Source: an uncultured Eisenbergiella sp. | GTDB lineage: Bacteria; Bacillota; Clostridia; Lachnospirales; Lachnospiraceae | DNA: 7,540 nucleotides | Direction of reading: 5' to 3' | Assembly: GCA_947626725.1 (NCBI GenBank) | Contig: CANQTI010000094.1 | Location: forward strand, 1 to 7,540 | Shown: positions 1 to 6,250 of the stretch, piece after piece | How the letters are laid out: each line of letters begins with the position of its first letter | Numbering within the stretch: the stretch's first letter is position 1 | The notes under the pieces: model-generated | Seen by the model: only the letters and a program-made list of their open reading frames with translations | What the model was told of the DNA's origin: nothing | Databases searched by the model: none | Position numbers and translations under genes: made by a program

Positions 1-427
1 GCGTATAGACGCGGAAGGACTGCCCCGTCATCCGGGCGCCCAGCGCCATGCCCACCGCAGCCGAAATGCCCTGGCCCAGGGAGCCGGAGGACATGTCTAC
101 GCCCGGCACATGCTGGATACAGGGATGTCCCTGCAGATAGGAGCCGAGATGGCGCAGTGTGGGAAGATCCTCCACCGGAAAATAGCCCCGATTCGCCAGC
201 GCGGAATACAGGCCGGGAGCCGTATGTCCCTTGGACAGTACAAAGCGGTCCCTGCCCTCCATCTTCGGATTTTTCGGATCGATGTTCATTTCCTCGAAAT
301 AGAGAAAAGTGAAAATATCGGCTGCGGACAGCGAACCGCCTGGATGACCGGCCTTCGCCCCGTGCACCGCCGCGACGATGCCCTTGCGGACATCATTCGC
401 ATGCTTCATGAGTTCTAAATTATCCAT
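1..427 (-). CDS. Transketolase, N-terminal subunit (partial, runs off left edge)
   Basis: The first 142 codons of a transketolase are present, with the 3' part outside the window. Transketolase moves two-carbon ketol units between sugar phosphates using thiamine diphosphate, in the cytoplasm. Visible family motifs are AGHPGGSLS (about residues 26-34, with H28), DRFVLSKGH (60-68, with H68), LQGHP (98-102, with H101) and PGVDMSSGSLGQG (108-120), the cofactor-binding region. The forms VLSKGH and VDMSSGSLGQG match the split type, in which this subunit of about 280 residues pairs with a separate C-terminal subunit. That second gene would lie further left and is not seen. The ATG at 427 is preceded by AGGAGG with a 6-base spacer. 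Only 18 bases separate it from the araD stop, so the two are co-transcribed. The context says it consumes the D-xylulose 5-phosphate made by AraD. Confidence 0.93.
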   Translation of the reverse strand, partial: MDNLELMKHANDVRKGIVAAVHGAKAGHPGGSLSAADIFTFLYFEEMNIDPKNPKMEGRDRFVLSKGHTAPGLYSALANRGYFPVEDLPTLRHLGSYLQGHPCIQHVPGVDMSSGSLGQGISAAVGMALGARMTGQSFRVYT

Positions 428-445
428 ATCGCTCCTCCTCGCAGT

Positions 446-1147
446 TTATTGAATGCGCTGCCCATAATAGGCGTTGGCGCCGTGCTTCCGATAATAGTGT
501 TTATCCTGCAGCTCCTGGGGCGCCGGCTGAATGCGGGGATTGATGGTCTCCGCCATATAGGCCATCTTCGCCACCTCCTCCAGCACCACCGCATTGTGCA
601 CCGCCTCATGAGCATCCCTCCCCCAGGCGAAGGGGCCATGGTTCTTGCACAGCACCGCGGGTACCGCCATCGGGTCCTTGCCCATGCGGGCAAACTCTCC
701 GACGATCAGATGTCCTGTATTTTCCTCATAAGCGCTTTCGATCTCCTCTTTGGTCAGACAGCGCAGACAGGGAACCTCCCCATAAATATAATCCGCATGG
801 GTCGTTCCATAACAGGGAATGCTCCGTCCTGACTGTGCCCAGCTCGTGGCATATGTGGAATGGGTGTGCACGATGCCGCCCACCTCCGGAAACGCTTTGT
901 AAATCTCGATATGAGTCGCCGTATCGGAAGAAGGATTGTAGCGTCCCTCCACCCGATTTCCCTCCAGATCCATGACCACCATATCCTCCGGGGTCAGCTT
1001 CTCATACTCCACACCGCTGGGCTTAATGACAAACAGCCCGCTGGCCCTGTCAATTCCGCTGACATTGCCCCACGTAAATGTCACCAATCCGTGGGCCGGC
1101 AGCGCCATATTCGCCTCGTAAACTTCTTGTTTCAACTGTTCCAGCAT
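446..1147 (-). CDS. araD: L-ribulose-5-phosphate 4-epimerase AraD
   Basis: A cytoplasmic class II aldolase-like epimerase of 233 residues (E. coli AraD has 231) that converts L-ribulose 5-phosphate to D-xylulose 5-phosphate. It aligns by eye with E. coli AraD along its whole length: the LVTFTWGNVS segment (21-30), the phosphate-binding IKPSGVEY (41-48), and SSDTATH (73-79). The zinc-binding histidines are H94 and H96 in VHTHS and H170 in NHGPFAWG. Catalytic candidates are D119 in THADY and Y228 in the terminal AYYGQ. I chose the ATG at 1147 because it begins MLEQLKQEVYEAN as in the family and has AGAGG four bases upstream. An in-frame TTG at 1165 would add six residues and has no such support. 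The paralogues UlaF and SgbE (ascorbate and L-xylulose pathways) belong to the same family, so the exact pathway depends on neighbours. The kinase and transketolase here fit arabinose use best. Confidence 0.95.
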   Translation of the reverse strand: MLEQLKQEVYEANMALPAHGLVTFTWGNVSGIDRASGLFVIKPSGVEYEKLTPEDMVVMDLEGNRVEGRYNPSSDTATHIEIYKAFPEVGGIVHTHSTYATSWAQSGRSIPCYGTTHADYIYGEVPCLRCLTKEEIESAYEENTGHLIVGEFARMGKDPMAVPAVLCKNHGPFAWGRDAHEAVHNAVVLEEVAKMAYMAETINPRIQPAPQELQDKHYYRKHGANAYYGQRIQ

Positions 1148-1226
1148 TTTTCCTCTTTTCCGCAAAAGGAAGGATCGAGTCTCCTCCCTGTCAGCTCATT
1201 CTGCTTTAGCCGCCTTTACACGGTTT

Positions 1227-1420
1227 CATGACCGCAGCCGTTATTGACCGCATAGGTTTCATGACTGCAGCCGTTTGGCCGCATAAATTTCATGACTGCC
1301 GCAGCCGTTCGGCCGCATAAATTTTATGACCGCAGCCGTTTGGCCGCATAAATTTCATGACTGCCGCAGCCGTTCGGTCGCATAAATTTTATGACCGCAG
1401 CCGTTTGGCCGCATACGTTT
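1227..1420 (-). repeat. Six-unit tandem repeat array of small hairpins between kinase and araD
   Basis: Six imperfect head-to-tail units begin at 1227, 1260, 1291, 1325, 1356 and 1390, with lengths 33, 31, 34, 31, 34 and 31. The last four form two nearly identical 65-base pairs (1291-1355 and 1356-1420), so the array seems to have grown by duplicating a long-plus-short pair. In the direction of transcription each core reads like GCGGCC-AAAC-GGCTGC. This gives a six-pair stem with one G-U wobble and a four-base loop; the loop is GAAC in the long units and AATAAC in the first unit. The complementary strand would carry an A-C mismatch instead of the wobble, so the RNA of the operon folds better. 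One unit (1356) has an extra mismatch. Flanks 1148-1226 and 1421-1481 contain no gene that I can see, only the araD ribosome-binding site. Function is unknown; mRNA stability or uncoupling of expression between the two genes are possibilities. Confidence 0.85.
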
Positions 1421-1481
1421 CATCCTGCTCCGGCCGCTCACCCGCAAAACTTTCCCGTCGGTTCACACCCCTGACAGCCGA

Positions 1482-3077
1482 TCATTTCAGCGTCGCCACC
1501 GCCGCACGCTCCACTTCCATGGACGCCTGATACTGTGCCACGAACGCGTCAAATCCGGCCGCATCCGCGCCATCCGGCTCCATGGTCTCCACGGTCATAT
1601 CCGCAAACACCCGCTTGTCCAGATAATCGCCCAGGCTCTGCCCCTCTTCCCGGCAAAGCATATAGGCCGCCAGCAGCGCCATGCCCCATGCGCCGCCCTC
1701 ACCCGCCGTCTCCATGACGGAAATGGGCGCGTTCATGGCCGCCGCCAGGATGCTCTGACCCACGCCTTTGGTCTTGAAAAAGCCGCCGTGCCCCGTGATG
1801 GAATCGATCTGCACGTCTTCCTCCTTCAGCAGAATATCCAACCCGATCTTTAAGGTCGCCAGCGCCGAATAGAGCTGCGTGCGCATGAAATTGGCCAGGG
1901 TAAATCTGCTGTCGGGACGGCGCACAAACAGCGGACGCCCTTCCTCCAGCCCGGTCACCGGTTCCCCGGAAAAATAATTATAGGAGAGCAGGCCGCCGCA
2001 GTCCTTCTCACCCTCCAGCGCCTTTTGGAACAATACCGTAAACAGCTCGTTTTTGTCCAGCTTCCCGAAGCAGCTCAGGAACTCTCCGAACAGATTCACC
2101 CAGCCGTTCAGATCGGAAGTGCAGTTGTTGCAGTGCACCATCGCCACCGGATCACCGGAAGGCGTAGTGACCATATCGATTTCCGGATGCATCCTGGAAA
2201 GCGCATGATCCAGCACGAACATACCGAACACGCTGGTTCCGGCGGACACATTGCCGGTCCGTTTTTCCACGCTGCGGGTGGCCGCCATGCCGGTACCCGC
2301 ATCCCCCTCAGGAGGACAGACGGGAATCCCTGCCCGCAGCTTCCCGGACACGTCCAAAAGCGCCGCTCCCTCCTGCGTCAGCGTGCCCGCATCCTCGCCG
2401 GCCATCAGCACCGCCGGCAGGATCTGGCGCAGTTTCCAGGGGAAGTGCTTCTCCTCTACCAACGCGTCGAACTGTTCCAGCATTTTTGCGTCATAATCCA
2501 TCGCATTCGAATCTATGGGAAACATACCGGAGGCCTCGCCGATCCCGGCCACCTTCCGGCCTGTCAGCTTCCAGTGGATATAGCAGGCCAGCGTGCTCAG
2601 ATAAGAGATTCGGCTCACATGCTCTTCCCCGTTCAGGATCGCCTGATACAAATGGGCGATGCTCCAACGCTGAGGCACATTAAAGGAAAACAGGGCGGAC
2701 AGCTTTTCCGCCGCCTCACCGGTAATGGTATTGCGCCAGGTGCGGAAAGGGACCATCAGCTCGCCTTTCTCGTCGAAAACCATATAGCCATGCATCATGG
2801 CGGAAAAACCGATGGCGCCTATAGTGACAAGATCCTCTCCGTACTGTGCCTTCACATCCGCAGCCAAATCCCGGTAACAGTCCTGCAGACCGGTCCAGAT
2901 ATCCTCCAGGCTGTAGGTCCAGATCCCGTTCTCCAGACGGTTCTCCCATTCATGACTCCCAGACGCGATGGGTGTATGCGTCTCATCCACCAGCACCGCC
3001 TTGATCCTGGTGGAACCCAGTTCGATGCCAAGAGCTGTTCTGCCGTTTCTGATCGATACAATTCTCTCTTCATTCAT
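1482..3077 (-). CDS. FGGY-family carbohydrate kinase, probable L-ribulokinase (xylulokinase-like)
   Basis: A 531-residue ATP-dependent sugar kinase of the FGGY family, cytoplasmic. The N-terminal phosphate loop is GIELGSTRIKAV (17-28). The sugar-binding region includes MMHGY (94-98) and RTWRN (112-116). D259 in PPEGDAGTG is the likely catalytic base, matching the GGGD region of XylB. GNVSAGTS (275-282) is the second phosphate motif, and GHGG (429-432) with GEGGAWG (459-465) form the adenosine-binding lobe. It is longer than E. coli XylB (484) and shorter than AraB (566). It resembles the xylulokinase-like group found beside araD and transketolase in Bacteroides and Clostridia, so L-ribulose is the substrate I infer; D-xylulose is the main alternative. 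Residue 19 is Glu where XylB has Asp. The ATG at 3077 has only a weak, distant G-run (about 3087-3091) as ribosome-binding site. It is the first gene of the operon, about 30 bases behind the predicted transcription start. Confidence 0.9.
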   Translation of the reverse strand: MNEERIVSIRNGRTALGIELGSTRIKAVLVDETHTPIASGSHEWENRLENGIWTYSLEDIWTGLQDCYRDLAADVKAQYGEDLVTIGAIGFSAMMHGYMVFDEKGELMVPFRTWRNTITGEAAEKLSALFSFNVPQRWSIAHLYQAILNGEEHVSRISYLSTLACYIHWKLTGRKVAGIGEASGMFPIDSNAMDYDAKMLEQFDALVEEKHFPWKLRQILPAVLMAGEDAGTLTQEGAALLDVSGKLRAGIPVCPPEGDAGTGMAATRSVEKRTGNVSAGTSVFGMFVLDHALSRMHPEIDMVTTPSGDPVAMVHCNNCTSDLNGWVNLFGEFLSCFGKLDKNELFTVLFQKALEGEKDCGGLLSYNYFSGEPVTGLEEGRPLFVRRPDSRFTLANFMRTQLYSALATLKIGLDILLKEEDVQIDSITGHGGFFKTKGVGQSILAAAMNAPISVMETAGEGGAWGMALLAAYMLCREEGQSLGDYLDKRVFADMTVETMEPDGADAAGFDAFVAQYQASMEVERAAVATLK

Positions 3078-3112
3078 GACCGTGAAACCCCCGTTTCCGT
3101 TTTTTCCATTTT

Positions 3113-3141
3113 ATACTAGCCCATAGATTTCCGTTTGTCAA
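3113..3141 (-). promoter_or_regulatory. Sigma-A type promoter of the pentose operon
   Basis: Reading the minus strand, TTGACA (3136-3141) is followed after exactly 17 bases by TAGTAT (3113-3118), placing transcription start near 3106 and giving a leader of roughly 30 bases before the kinase ATG. A nine-base direct repeat, AAACGGAAA on the minus strand, occurs at 3128-3136 (overlapping the -35) and 3094-3102 (downstream of the start). An inverted pair CGGTCC/GGACCG lies further upstream at 3149-3154 and 3187-3192. Either could be an operator, but this is not shown. The stretch 3142-3250 holds no gene that I can see. Confidence 0.8.
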
Positions 3142-3256
3142 TCCATCGCGGTCCGCCCGGCCAACAAAATGGTCCCGGCACATAGTGGACCGGCGGCGCT
3201 CTCTGCTGCGGCATTCTTAAAAGACGGCCGGGCCGCGGCTCCAGCCGCCATACAGC

Positions 3257-3291
3257 AAAATACCGGGAAGAGATAACTCCCTTCCCGGTAT
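3257..3291 (-). terminator. Rho-independent terminator of the NlpC/P60 gene
   Basis: TACCGGGAAG (3261-3270) and CTTCCCGGTA (3281-3290) form a perfect ten-pair stem, extended to eleven by A3260/T3291, with a ten-base loop. On the minus strand the stem is followed by TTTTG, so it ends transcription leftward from the hydrolase gene, about 80 bases past its stop codon. The U-run is short, so efficiency is uncertain. It separates the hydrolase transcript from the pentose operon promoter. Confidence 0.72.
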
Positions 3292-3370
3292 CCATCGATA
3301 CTTCTTGATTCGGAGAGACACCTTCCTCTCCTTCTTTCGCTTCACACGGCCTGTCACCGCATCTCTCTTG

Positions 3371-4771
3371 TCAGAAAATCCTCCTGACAGCCAAAATCTT
3401 ACGATAAGACGCATCAGAAACCTTGATGCCTGTTTTCGTCGTGCTGGCATGGACAATCTGCCCATTGCCGATGTACAGTGCCACATGGCCGGAATAACAA
3501 ACCAAATCCCCTGGCTGCGCCTCCGCGAGTCCATTCACCGCGTAACCCACCTTTCGATCCGCCGAAGACGAATGCGGCAGAGACACACCGAAATGCTGAT
3601 ATACACTCATGACAAATCCGGAACAATCCGCACCGTTCGTTAAACTGGTGCCGCCTCTCCTATAAGGATTGCCCACGAACTGCAATGCATAATTGACTAC
3701 ATCTACACCCATGCCGGAACCGCCTACAGTCATCGCCGGAACCGTCTCCGCCGGCGCAGCTTCCGCTCCATCCGTTTGAGCCTGATCCTCCGCCTGCATC
3801 CGGGCTTCTGCCTCTTCGGCAGCCTTTCTGGCCGCTTCTCTGTCCGCCTCTTCCTTTGCCAGTCTGGAACGCTCTTCTTCAACAGATTCCGCTGTCACAT
3901 AATCCGTGCGCAGAATCACATAATCTGTTGAAGTCCAGCCATCGCCTTCCTCAATGCTCACCTTGACGAAACCATTCTGCTCATCCAGAACAGTCAATTC
4001 CTCCCCCTGACCGATCAGCCCCAGAACGGGAGCATCCAGGCTGGGCTCACATCTGACACGCAGTGTCTGCGTATTGACTGTGGCAATCCGGTCGCCTACC
4101 GCATCCGCAATCTGTCTGGCCTCATCTCCGGTCTTGAAATACTCTGCCTTCACATATCCTTCTACGCTGCCGGACTTCATCTGATACCAGTCGCCTTCCG
4201 TCGCAATCAGCGTTCCGACGGAATTGTTATACAGCTTTCCCACGATCTCCGCTTCCGTATTCGGTTCTCTGCGGATATTCACATAATTGTTCACCTGTGC
4301 GATGATCAGTACGTCCTCCGGCGTTTTCAGCGCAGGCGTCACAGGTTCTACAATCTCTATTTCCGTTTCCGGCTCCTCAGTCATATCGGTCTGAATATCT
4401 GCGTCAGCTTCCGTTTCCTCTGCGGTCCCCTCTTCCACGGAATCTGTTCCCGTTTCGTCTTCCGCAGGTACACTTTCTGACTCTGTCTCCACAGTCTCAT
4501 TTTCCTGAGAAAGCGTCTCTTCCGAATCTGTTTCCGTTTCTGTTTCGGCAGCGCTCTCCGTATCCGCTTCGATTTCTTCAGATTCCGATTTCTTCTTCAC
4601 ATTCTCACGAATTTCAGAAACGGACGCCCCGTCTCCCAGCGCCAGACCAAACCCAGCCGCCGGCAAAGATGATGTTCCGATCGCGGCCGCCTTCACGTCC
4701 AGACCGTTTCCTGCAAAAAGCAGCGCCGCAATCATTCCATATGCCGCCGCCTTGACCAATCCCTGTCTCAT
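3371..4771 (-). CDS. Secreted SH3b-NlpC/P60 peptidoglycan hydrolase
   Basis: A cell-wall endopeptidase of 466 residues from the chosen start. The order is: signal peptide (1-28, basic start then a hydrophobic stretch, likely cut after VKA), Glu/Asp/Thr/Ser-rich linker (about 57-142), bacterial SH3 domain with NVNIRREPNTEAEIVGKL (about 157-214), a second SH3 domain with TLRVRCEPSLDAPVLG (about 225-292), an Ala/Glu/Arg coiled coil (295-330), then NlpC/P60 (about 354-466). The catalytic residues are visible: C383 in GADCSGF, H429 in SGHVALYIG and H441 in IVHAS. The family usually cuts D-gamma-glutamyl-diamino acid bonds in stem peptides; the SH3 domains bind the wall. The ATG at 4771 has GGGGGA just upstream and starts directly with the signal peptide. 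An in-frame ATG at 4861 would add 30 residues, but has no ribosome-binding site and would bury the signal sequence. Single-gene unit with its own promoter and terminator. Confidence 0.93.
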   Translation of the reverse strand: MRQGLVKAAAYGMIAALLFAGNGLDVKAAAIGTSSLPAAGFGLALGDGASVSEIRENVKKKSESEEIEADTESAAETETETDSEETLSQENETVETESESVPAEDETGTDSVEEGTAEETEADADIQTDMTEEPETEIEIVEPVTPALKTPEDVLIIAQVNNYVNIRREPNTEAEIVGKLYNNSVGTLIATEGDWYQMKSGSVEGYVKAEYFKTGDEARQIADAVGDRIATVNTQTLRVRCEPSLDAPVLGLIGQGEELTVLDEQNGFVKVSIEEGDGWTSTDYVILRTDYVTAESVEEERSRLAKEEADREAARKAAEEAEARMQAEDQAQTDGAEAAPAETVPAMTVGGSGMGVDVVNYALQFVGNPYRRGGTSLTNGADCSGFVMSVYQHFGVSLPHSSSADRKVGYAVNGLAEAQPGDLVCYSGHVALYIGNGQIVHASTTKTGIKVSDASYRKILAVRRIF

Positions 4772-4890
4772 GAAATCCCCCGTACTTCGACTGCTTCCTT
4801 CTTTCCTGACACTCCAAAGGAGAGTCACAGGATTATTACAAAGGTTTCGCAGTTGTTTCATTTGTTACGAAAATATTACACCCAAGGAAA

Positions 4891-4919
4891 ACTATATCAT
4901 GAGTTCAGAGGTTTGTCAA
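4891..4919 (-). promoter_or_regulatory. Consensus promoter of the NlpC/P60 gene
   Basis: On the minus strand TTGACA (4914-4919) is separated by 17 bases from TATAGT (4891-4896), close to the sigma-A consensus. The predicted start near 4884 gives a leader of about 113 bases to the preferred ATG at 4771. I looked in this leader for a c-di-AMP (ydaO-type) riboswitch, known upstream of wall hydrolases in Firmicutes, and found it too short and without recognisable conserved parts. Confidence 0.82.
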
Positions 4920-5076
4920 TCTACAAATCCTATAAAATCATAGATCTTAACTTTGATAATATCACTCTATTCCCATTCACAGTGACATAAAAATATGAAG
5001 CTGTGTTCGCAATCCCCGCCGCGCTCTCGCCTGCACGATCGTTTCGTCGGGTCTGATCGCCTCGAAGCCGGATAAA
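4920..5076. other. Intergenic spacer with no supported feature
   Basis: This stretch lies between the thioredoxin reductase stop and the hydrolase promoter. Its right half (about 5005-5076) is GC-rich and its left half is AT-rich. I found no convincing hairpin plus U-run to end the reductase transcript, and no open frame with a ribosome-binding site. Confidence 0.6.
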
Positions 5077-6003
5077 TCAGGAAACTTCCATCCGCTGGGT
5101 CAAAAACCAGGTCTCCGCCGACGCTACCGCATTGGCCCCGTCAGCTACAGCAGTCACAATCTGACGCAGCGGCTTAGTGCGCACATCTCCTGCTGCATAA
5201 ATCCCAGGCACATTCGTAGCGCAGTCCTCTCCCGCTTTCAGATAGCCTGCCTCATCGGTTTCCACCACTCCCGCAAAAGCGGCGCTGTCCGGAACGATCC
5301 CCACGGCGATGAACACACCGTCCACCGCGAGATGCCGTGACATTTTTGTCCCCTTATCCTGCAGCAGAAGACCCTCCACACGCTGTCCGCCCAGGATTTC
5401 TTCCACTGTACTGTTCCAGATCATTTCCACATTCGGAAGGGAGAACAGCCGCTGCTGCAGACTCCCAGCCGCACGCAGCGCATTCCGTCGGTGCACGACA
5501 TATACCTTTTCACAGAGCCGGGACAGATAAATCGCATCCTCCGCGGCCACATCGCCTCCACCCACTACAGCCACCGTCTTTCCTCTGTAAAAAGCGCCGT
5601 CACAGGTCGCACAATAAGAAATTCCCCGTCCCGCCAAGCGTTCCTCTCCCGGTACCTCCAGCCTTCGATGAGACGCCCCCGCAGCGATGATGACGGCACG
5701 GCCTTCATAATCTCCTTCCGTCGTGTGCACCAGCTTGTATTCCGGACCGTCCGTCAGCCCGGTGACATCTGCCTCCGCAAACACAGCTCCCGCTTTTTCC
5801 GCATGTTCCCGGAACTTCATTCCCAGATCAAAGCCGTTAAGTCCCGGCAGGCCGGGGTAATTGTCCACCTCCCAGGTATTGAGCACCTGACCGCCGCTCA
5901 TGGGCAGTTTCTCCAGCACCAAAGTTTCAAAGCCGGCCCGTTTTCCGTAAATAGCGGCACATAAGCCCGCCGGACCGGAACCGATGATGATCAGATCATA
6001 CAT
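5077..6003 (-). CDS. trxB: Thioredoxin-disulfide reductase (TrxB type)
   Basis: A cytoplasmic flavoenzyme of 308 residues (E. coli TrxB has 321) that passes electrons from NADPH through FAD to thioredoxin. Motifs in order are: FAD-binding GSGPAG (8-13), MSGGQVLNTWEVDNYPG (35-51), redox-active CATC (131-134), NADPH-binding GGGDVAAEDA (148-157), HRRNALR (171-177), whose HRRxxxR pattern points to NADPH rather than ferredoxin or NADH, and C-terminal GIYAAGDVR (267-275). The ATG at 6003 has GGAGG with a five-base spacer. A GTG at 6066 would add 21 residues that do not belong to the family fold. No thioredoxin gene is adjacent, so the partner is encoded elsewhere. It lies divergent to the short-chain reductase. 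A small leader ORF overlaps its start. Some TrxB-like proteins reduce other partners, so the precise substrate is inferred from the family. Confidence 0.94.
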   Translation of the reverse strand: MYDLIIIGSGPAGLCAAIYGKRAGFETLVLEKLPMSGGQVLNTWEVDNYPGLPGLNGFDLGMKFREHAEKAGAVFAEADVTGLTDGPEYKLVHTTEGDYEGRAVIIAAGASHRRLEVPGEERLAGRGISYCATCDGAFYRGKTVAVVGGGDVAAEDAIYLSRLCEKVYVVHRRNALRAAGSLQQRLFSLPNVEMIWNSTVEEILGGQRVEGLLLQDKGTKMSRHLAVDGVFIAVGIVPDSAAFAGVVETDEAGYLKAGEDCATNVPGIYAAGDVRTKPLRQIVTAVADGANAVASAETWFLTQRMEVS

Positions 6004-6139
6004 TTTTTCCTCCATTCTGCGGGCATGGCAAGTCGGCACGTGCGCCGGTTCTCTCTGCTCCAGCACTGCGATTCCGCATTTTATGACGCCCGCGGCACAA
6101 AACGCAGATTAAAAATAAGCCATCGGGTTTATTTTCCAT
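5996..6139 (-). CDS. Possible 47-residue leader ORF overlapping trxB
   Basis: An open frame begins at the ATG at 6139 with GGAGG seven bases upstream. It ends with a TGA at 5996-5998, inside the third codon of trxB, giving an eight-base overlap in another frame. The product would begin MENKPDGLFLICVLCRGRHK, with a CxxC pair (C12 and C15), a short hydrophobic patch and a basic, Gly/Ala/Arg-rich tail. I do not recognise a family. The good ribosome-binding site and the overlap suggest translational coupling to trxB. The second half does not look like a folded protein, so chance is a fair alternative. An ATG two codons upstream (6145) is in frame but too close to GGAGG. Confidence 0.35.
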   Translation of the reverse strand: MENKPDGLFLICVLCRGRHKMRNRSAGAERTGARADLPCPQNGGKNV

Positions 6140-6156
6140 CCTCATGCCTCCACATT

Positions 6157-6172
6157 GCGCCGTGACAGGCGC
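6157..6172. promoter_or_regulatory. Inverted repeat over the -35 box of the reductase promoter
   Basis: GCGCC (6157-6161) and GGCGC (6168-6172) flank the six bases GTGACA, which is the -35 hexamer of the plus-strand promoter. The arms are short, but their placement is what a repressor operator would need. It also lies only 18 bases upstream of the leader ORF on the minus strand. Confidence 0.35.
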
Positions 6173-6190
6173 GCGGTTATGTGGTATGAT
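6162..6190 (+). promoter_or_regulatory. Promoter of the FabG-like reductase gene
   Basis: GTGACA (6162-6167) is followed after 17 bases by TATGAT (6185-6190), one mismatch from consensus in each box. Predicted start is near 6197, leaving a leader of about 54 bases to the ATG at 6251. I could not find an equally good promoter for the divergent trxB in the same interval. Confidence 0.68.
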
Positions 6191-6250
6191 GGTTGCATGT
6201 GATAAAATGATTACAGAACTCAGTATGCCTCAAAAAAGGATATCAAAATC

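Noticed and set aside
1227..1420. CRISPR array
   Set aside because: Units are contiguous, without unique spacers, and they vary in length and sequence. There are no cas genes nearby.
2025..3119. A 364-codon open frame on the plus strand opposite the kinase gene
   Set aside because: It is antisense to a clearly recognised kinase. Its product is rich in His, Arg and Gln with no family motif, as expected from the reverse strand of GC-biased coding DNA.
3236..3249. Second terminator hairpin at the GCGGC-TCCA-GCCGC palindrome
   Set aside because: The stem is only five pairs and no T-run follows. The stronger hairpin at 3261-3290 comes first in the transcript.
4772..4884. Riboswitch in the leader of the wall hydrolase gene
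   Set aside because: The leader is only about 110 bases, has just weak pairing (CTCC-AAA-GGAG) and none of the conserved blocks of ydaO or c-di-GMP classes that I know.
6004..6066. N-terminal extension of thioredoxin reductase from a GTG at 6066
   Set aside because: No ribosome-binding site. The extra 21 residues precede the usual MYDLIIIGSGPAG start, and GGAGG sits correctly before the ATG at 6003.
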